From Nitrospira sp. (GTDB lineage Bacteria > Nitrospirota > Nitrospiria > Nitrospirales > Nitrospiraceae): a DNA stretch of 17,924 bases. The translations under genes and the position numbers were made by a program. Below are positions 15,680 to 17,924 of this stretch, one piece after another. The stretch covers positions 1 to 17,924 of the forward strand of contig JAJFBJ010000093.1 in assembly GCA_020697375.1 (NCBI GenBank). The letters run 5' to 3'. Positions within the stretch are counted from its first letter, which is position 1. Every line of letters starts with the position of its first letter. The notes beneath the pieces were generated by a model. The model did not search any database and was not told the origin of the DNA. It saw only the letters and a list, made by a program, of their open reading frames with translations.

Positions 15680-16072
15680 ATGATCGCCAATGCCGCCAAC
15701 GCCTACCAGCAAACTCAAGTGATGACCGCCAACCAGGTGCAACTCATCGTGCTGCTCTACGATTCCGCCATTCAATCCCTTGAACTGGCGCGGGAGGCCA
15801 TTCTCACAGGCAACTACAAGGACAAAGCCCGATTCCTCGATCGCAGCATGGCGATCGTCGGGGAATTGGCCAGCGTGTTGGATTTTGAGCGGGGCGGGGA
15901 AATCGCGGTGGCGCTACATCGACTCTATGACTATATGATTCAGCAGTGTATTCAAGCCAATCTTCGACACAATGGAAAACACCTGGACGGGCCGATTCGC
16001 TGCCTGATGACATTGCGGGAAGGCTGGCAAGTCCTGGCCCGGCAGGAAGCGGTGGTTCATGCAGGCGGCTAG
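15680..16072 (+). CDS. fliS: Flagellin export chaperone
   Basis: The 130-residue all-helical protein matches FliS. The opening is AYQQTQVMTANQVQLIVLLYDSAI (8-31), with the conserved Tyr and LLYDxAI helix. The following helices are LELAREAI (34-41), KARFLDRSMAIVGELASVLDFERGGEIA (48-75) and LYDYMIQQCIQANL (82-95). FliS binds the C-terminal helix of newly made flagellin in the cytoplasm, blocks early polymerisation and delivers it to the export gate. The Shine-Dalgarno is weak (AAAGGTT, 15669-15675). Its last 14 nt overlap the next gene, suggesting coupled translation with the FliT-like protein. A cytoplasmic flagellin-chaperone complex would also be where the glycosyltransferases encoded upstream meet their substrate, if they act on flagellin. 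Confidence 0.95.
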   Translation: MIANAANAYQQTQVMTANQVQLIVLLYDSAIQSLELAREAILTGNYKDKARFLDRSMAIVGELASVLDFERGGEIAVALHRLYDYMIQQCIQANLRHNGKHLDGPIRCLMTLREGWQVLARQEAVVHAGG

Positions 16073-16403
16073 CCTTCGCACTCCCAGCCGATCCCACGAT
16101 AGTCGCTCCATCGAACGACTCACTCAGCAAGCGCTTGAGGCGTCACAAGCAGGTGATTGGGAAAAGGTGGATGCCTGCTATACGGAGCGCGAGGCAAGTT
16201 TGAAGACATGCCTGTTGGATCCGTCCGTTGCCCAGCGATTGCTCGCCATAGATGAGCGCATACGCGCCGCAGTGCTGGTGGCACAAGCCGGGATTGCCGG
16301 GTTACTTGCTGACAATGCCCGGATGAGACGTGAACTCCGGCGTCTAGCCGATGTCAGTAGACAGGCGCCGGCCACGAGCGGGGTCATGCATCTAGAGGCG
16401 TAA
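16059..16403 (+). CDS. Small FliT-like flagellar protein
   Basis: The 114-residue helical protein overlaps fliS by 14 nt in another frame. The ATG at 16059 follows AGGAAG at 16044-16049. Residues 15-50 form a helix with LTQQALEASQAGDWEKVDACYTERE in register, the pattern (AGDWE followed by an aromatic and charged residues) seen in FliT and FliT-like chaperones. Residues 56-98 form a long helical pair (ERIRAAVLVAQAGIAGLLADN, then RMRRELRRL). FliT chaperones the cap protein FliD and in enterobacteria also restrains the FlhDC regulator. Position after fliD-fliS favours a FliD chaperone here. Sequence identity to classical FliT appears low, so no symbol is given. Confidence 0.65.
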   Translation: MQAASLRTPSRSHDSRSIERLTQQALEASQAGDWEKVDACYTEREASLKTCLLDPSVAQRLLAIDERIRAAVLVAQAGIAGLLADNARMRRELRRLADVSRQAPATSGVMHLEA

Positions 16404-16416
16404 TTCCATCGGACGC

Positions 16417-16523
16417 GAAGCCGTACAACGGGCGCTTTGCGTTGTACGACAGGGAATCCATCCGGCTTCTCTTTCTCATCGCCGCCCTATGGATGGGGTC
16501 CCTCACGAAGCCGGACTTATAAT
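16417..16523 (+). promoter_or_regulatory. Alternative inverted repeats in the leader of the PilZ gene
   Basis: This stretch lies in the 189-nt gap 16404-16592. CGTACAACG (16422-16430) pairs with CGTTGTACG (16440-16448) around a 9-nt loop. CCGGCTTC (16462-16469) can pair either back to GAAGCCG (16417-16423) or forward to GAAGCCGG (16507-16514). ATCCAT (16456-16461) can pair with ATGGAT (16489-16494), crossing the forward stem. A TATAAT box at 16518-16523 lies 70 nt before the PilZ start, without a convincing -35 box. No T-run marks a simple terminator. This may be the fliS/FliT-operon end, a leader switch, or both. Confidence 0.35.
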
Positions 16524-16592
16524 CATCCTCTTCCAGGCTGTCATTCGAACGAACGTTACCGCAACCAACCGCCGGCACGTTAGGGAGGCCCT

Positions 16593-17204
16593 ATGACTCC
16601 TTCCAGGACCCTATCAGGAGTTCCGTCACCTTGGGTTGCCAAGGATGAAGATCGACGCGAGTGGTTGCGCATCGATGACCGCCTGTTGTTGGAATACCGA
16701 CTGTTCGATGAGCCTGCAGAGGCCATGAACCTCCATCTGCCTCCAGTGACGGAAGACTCGATCGCCACGGCCGTGTCTAAATCGACGCACGATTTATTGA
16801 CTCGAGCCGGTGAAACATTGGCAGACTCGCCGTTGTTGCCCTGGGTATCGAAAATAGACTGGATGCTGGAGACGATTCTCAAGTCATTGGCGAAAAGCCA
16901 GCCCGGGACGGTGGCCATTGCACGGCTGACGGATATCAATATCAGCGCCGGCGGGTTGGGATTCATCACGCCTCGGCGATTTCGCGTGGACGATGTATTG
17001 GCGCTGAAAGTCATACTTCCCCCGTTCACCATGATCGAAGCGCAGGCGCGCATCATTCGAGTCACTGAGATTGGAAAAGGAAGCGCGGACTTCTATGTCG
17101 CGACACACTTTAACGACCTGCCGGCCGACGATCAGGAACACATCATTCGCCACATTCTTCATGTGCAAGCGGAACGTTTGCGAGCGAGAAAGTCGGCTCA
17201 TTGA
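16593..17204 (+). CDS. PilZ-domain c-di-GMP receptor protein
   Basis: The 203-residue product has both c-di-GMP-binding signatures of PilZ: the arginine motif at RREWLRIDDR (21-30) and NISAGG (116-121), fitting [D/N]xSxxG, with LGFITPR following. About 85 residues separate them instead of the usual 20-30. The insertion (about 40-105) is helical, with LLPWVSKIDWMLETILKSLAK (81-101) as its core. The C-terminal beta-barrel part includes LALKVILPP (136-144) and ARIIRV (152-157). No membrane segment is seen. AGGGAGG at 16582-16588 supports the start. PilZ proteins next to flagellar genes often act as YcgR-like brakes or switch-complex effectors, so control of motility by c-di-GMP is inferred. It faces a MinD/ParA-like gene 11 nt away. 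Confidence 0.88.
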   Translation: MTPSRTLSGVPSPWVAKDEDRREWLRIDDRLLLEYRLFDEPAEAMNLHLPPVTEDSIATAVSKSTHDLLTRAGETLADSPLLPWVSKIDWMLETILKSLAKSQPGTVAIARLTDINISAGGLGFITPRRFRVDDVLALKVILPPFTMIEAQARIIRVTEIGKGSADFYVATHFNDLPADDQEHIIRHILHVQAERLRARKSAH

Positions 17205-17215
17205 GTGCAGGATGG

Positions 17216-17924
17216 TTATGCGGCCCTTGTCGTTGAAGGGGAGTCTTCAGAACCGATGGGGAAGGCTAACAGTCCAAGCAAGGTATCAGCCGCCGTTTCG
17301 AGAGCCATTGAGGCGGGAGCCGCCGGCTCGAATTCGACCACCGGAAGATAGTTACGGACCGCGCGACTCATGGCGGGATCATCCGGAATCTCGCCCAGCA
17401 TGGTCAGGTCTCCACCGACATACTCCTTCAATAGCTTCTTCAACTGCAGCACGTTGATGCGCGATTTTCCGGATACCCTATTGACGATCAGGTGTGGTTG
17501 AAACCCCTGCAAGGTGCGTCTCGCCCTGTCCCTGGCATTGGGATCAGTATCTTCCACCGCTTGCACGACATCCTCGATGCTGGTGAAATCTCGATCCGAA
17601 AGTGTCGCACTGACGGCATCGCGCGCCAGAAATGCCGAAAGCACCAGCCGGATCGCCGCGAGTTTGATAAACCGGTACAGGTCGAGGACAGATGTCGGAT
17701 CCGGCGTGGCTACCACCAGATAGTGATCGGCCATCAAGAAAAAATCCAGAGCGTGGTAGCTGGTTCCCGCGCCGATATCGAGAATGATCACATCGGTCTG
17801 AAGTTGACTCAAATGGCGAATAAGCCGCTTCTTCTTTGCGTAAGGAAGGTTGGCCGTAGCCAAAGTTTCACCGGTCCCTGGAATCATTTGGAGCAGGGGA
17901 TGTGCCGAAACGGGCTGCAGTACG
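17216..17924 (-). CDS. MinD/ParA-like P-loop ATPase, N-terminal part outside window
   Basis: The frame on the minus strand stays open to the last base of the window. The Met at 17887 is therefore probably internal, and the Walker A (deviant KGGxGK) end is beyond it. Visible features, counted from that Met, are VIILDIGAG (33-41), the Walker B strand of the MinD/ParA class, then LVVATPDPTSVLDLYRFIK (57-75), the usual switch and dimer helix region, and HLIVNRV (132-138), the asparagine-containing strand that reads the base. GEIPDD at 165-170 resembles the MinD/FlhG tail. FlhG (FleN) sets flagellar number and position, and the flagellar context favours that type. Geobacter- and Myxococcus-like MinD/ParA proteins of unknown role look similar, so no symbol is given. 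Confidence 0.75.
   Translation of the reverse strand, partial: VLQPVSAHPLLQMIPGTGETLATANLPYAKKKRLIRHLSQLQTDVIILDIGAGTSYHALDFFLMADHYLVVATPDPTSVLDLYRFIKLAAIRLVLSAFLARDAVSATLSDRDFTSIEDVVQAVEDTDPNARDRARRTLQGFQPHLIVNRVSGKSRINVLQLKKLLKEYVGGDLTMLGEIPDDPAMSRAVRNYLPVVEFEPAAPASMALETAADTLLGLLAFPIGSEDSPSTTRAA

Noticed and set aside
16518..16523. TATAAT as a housekeeping promoter for the PilZ gene
   Set aside because: The expected -35 position (about 16495-16500) reads GGGGTC, unlike TTGACA; it is kept only as a note within the leader feature.
1..17924. CRISPR arrays, insertion sequences, tRNA or rRNA genes
   Set aside because: No repeated spacer pattern, transposase, terminal inverted repeats or tRNA-like cloverleaf was seen on either strand by eye.

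Overview
The window reads as bacterial chromosome: GC-rich, with genes packed tightly and almost all on the + strand. It has two linked parts: a protein or envelope glycosylation block (1 to about 12.2 kb) and a flagellar filament block (about 12.8 to 16.4 kb). A c-di-GMP effector gene and a convergent MinD/ParA-type ATPase gene follow. Base composition, the fliC-flaG-fliD-fliS order and the glycosyltransferase types would suit a Nitrospirota (Nitrospira-like) or deltaproteobacterial genome. That is a judgement from memory of similar loci; no rRNA or marker gene in the window settles it.

Glycosylation block. A TPP-dependent acetolactate-synthase-like enzyme (5' end cut by the window edge) is followed by a B12-binding-type radical SAM protein. 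Next comes a 1437-residue protein that joins a CgeB-like GT-B glycosyltransferase, a SAM methyltransferase, two GT2 glycosyltransferase domains and a TPR tail. Three glycosyltransferase genes follow, each overlapping the one before by 11, 4 and 4 nt: a GT9 protein, a CgeB-like protein with a Maf-like N-terminus, and a second GT9 protein with a four-cysteine motif and a C-terminal extension. Two starts were moved downstream of the longest open frame to fit this coupling (7494 and 8684). A small uncharacterised gene (12220-12762) ends the block.

Flagellar block. A 237-nt gap holds a recognisable sigma-28 promoter and a structured leader. The leader contains a hairpin with an ACGGAT hexaloop and GGA triplets in the Shine-Dalgarno, resembling the CsrA-regulated flagellin leader of Bacillus. 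Then come fliC (short, D0/D1-only flagellin), a perfect 14-bp hairpin, flaG, fliD (cap), fliS (flagellin chaperone) and a small FliT-like gene overlapping fliS.

Distal part. A 189-nt gap with overlapping alternative inverted repeats precedes a PilZ-domain gene, probably a c-di-GMP effector. Facing it is the C-terminal part of a MinD/ParA-like ATPase gene whose Walker A end lies beyond the window.

The simplest working model is that the glycosyltransferases modify flagellin before export. The TPP and radical SAM enzymes would make or alter an unusual sugar, the multi-domain enzyme and the GT9/CgeB enzymes would assemble the glycan, and the TPR tail could recruit the protein substrate. This is inference from adjacency; lipopolysaccharide or another surface glycan is the alternative. 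The least ordinary observations are the five-module fusion protein, the roughly 25-residue gap in its first GT2 domain, the Maf-like/CgeB hybrid, and the CsrA-type flagellin leader.
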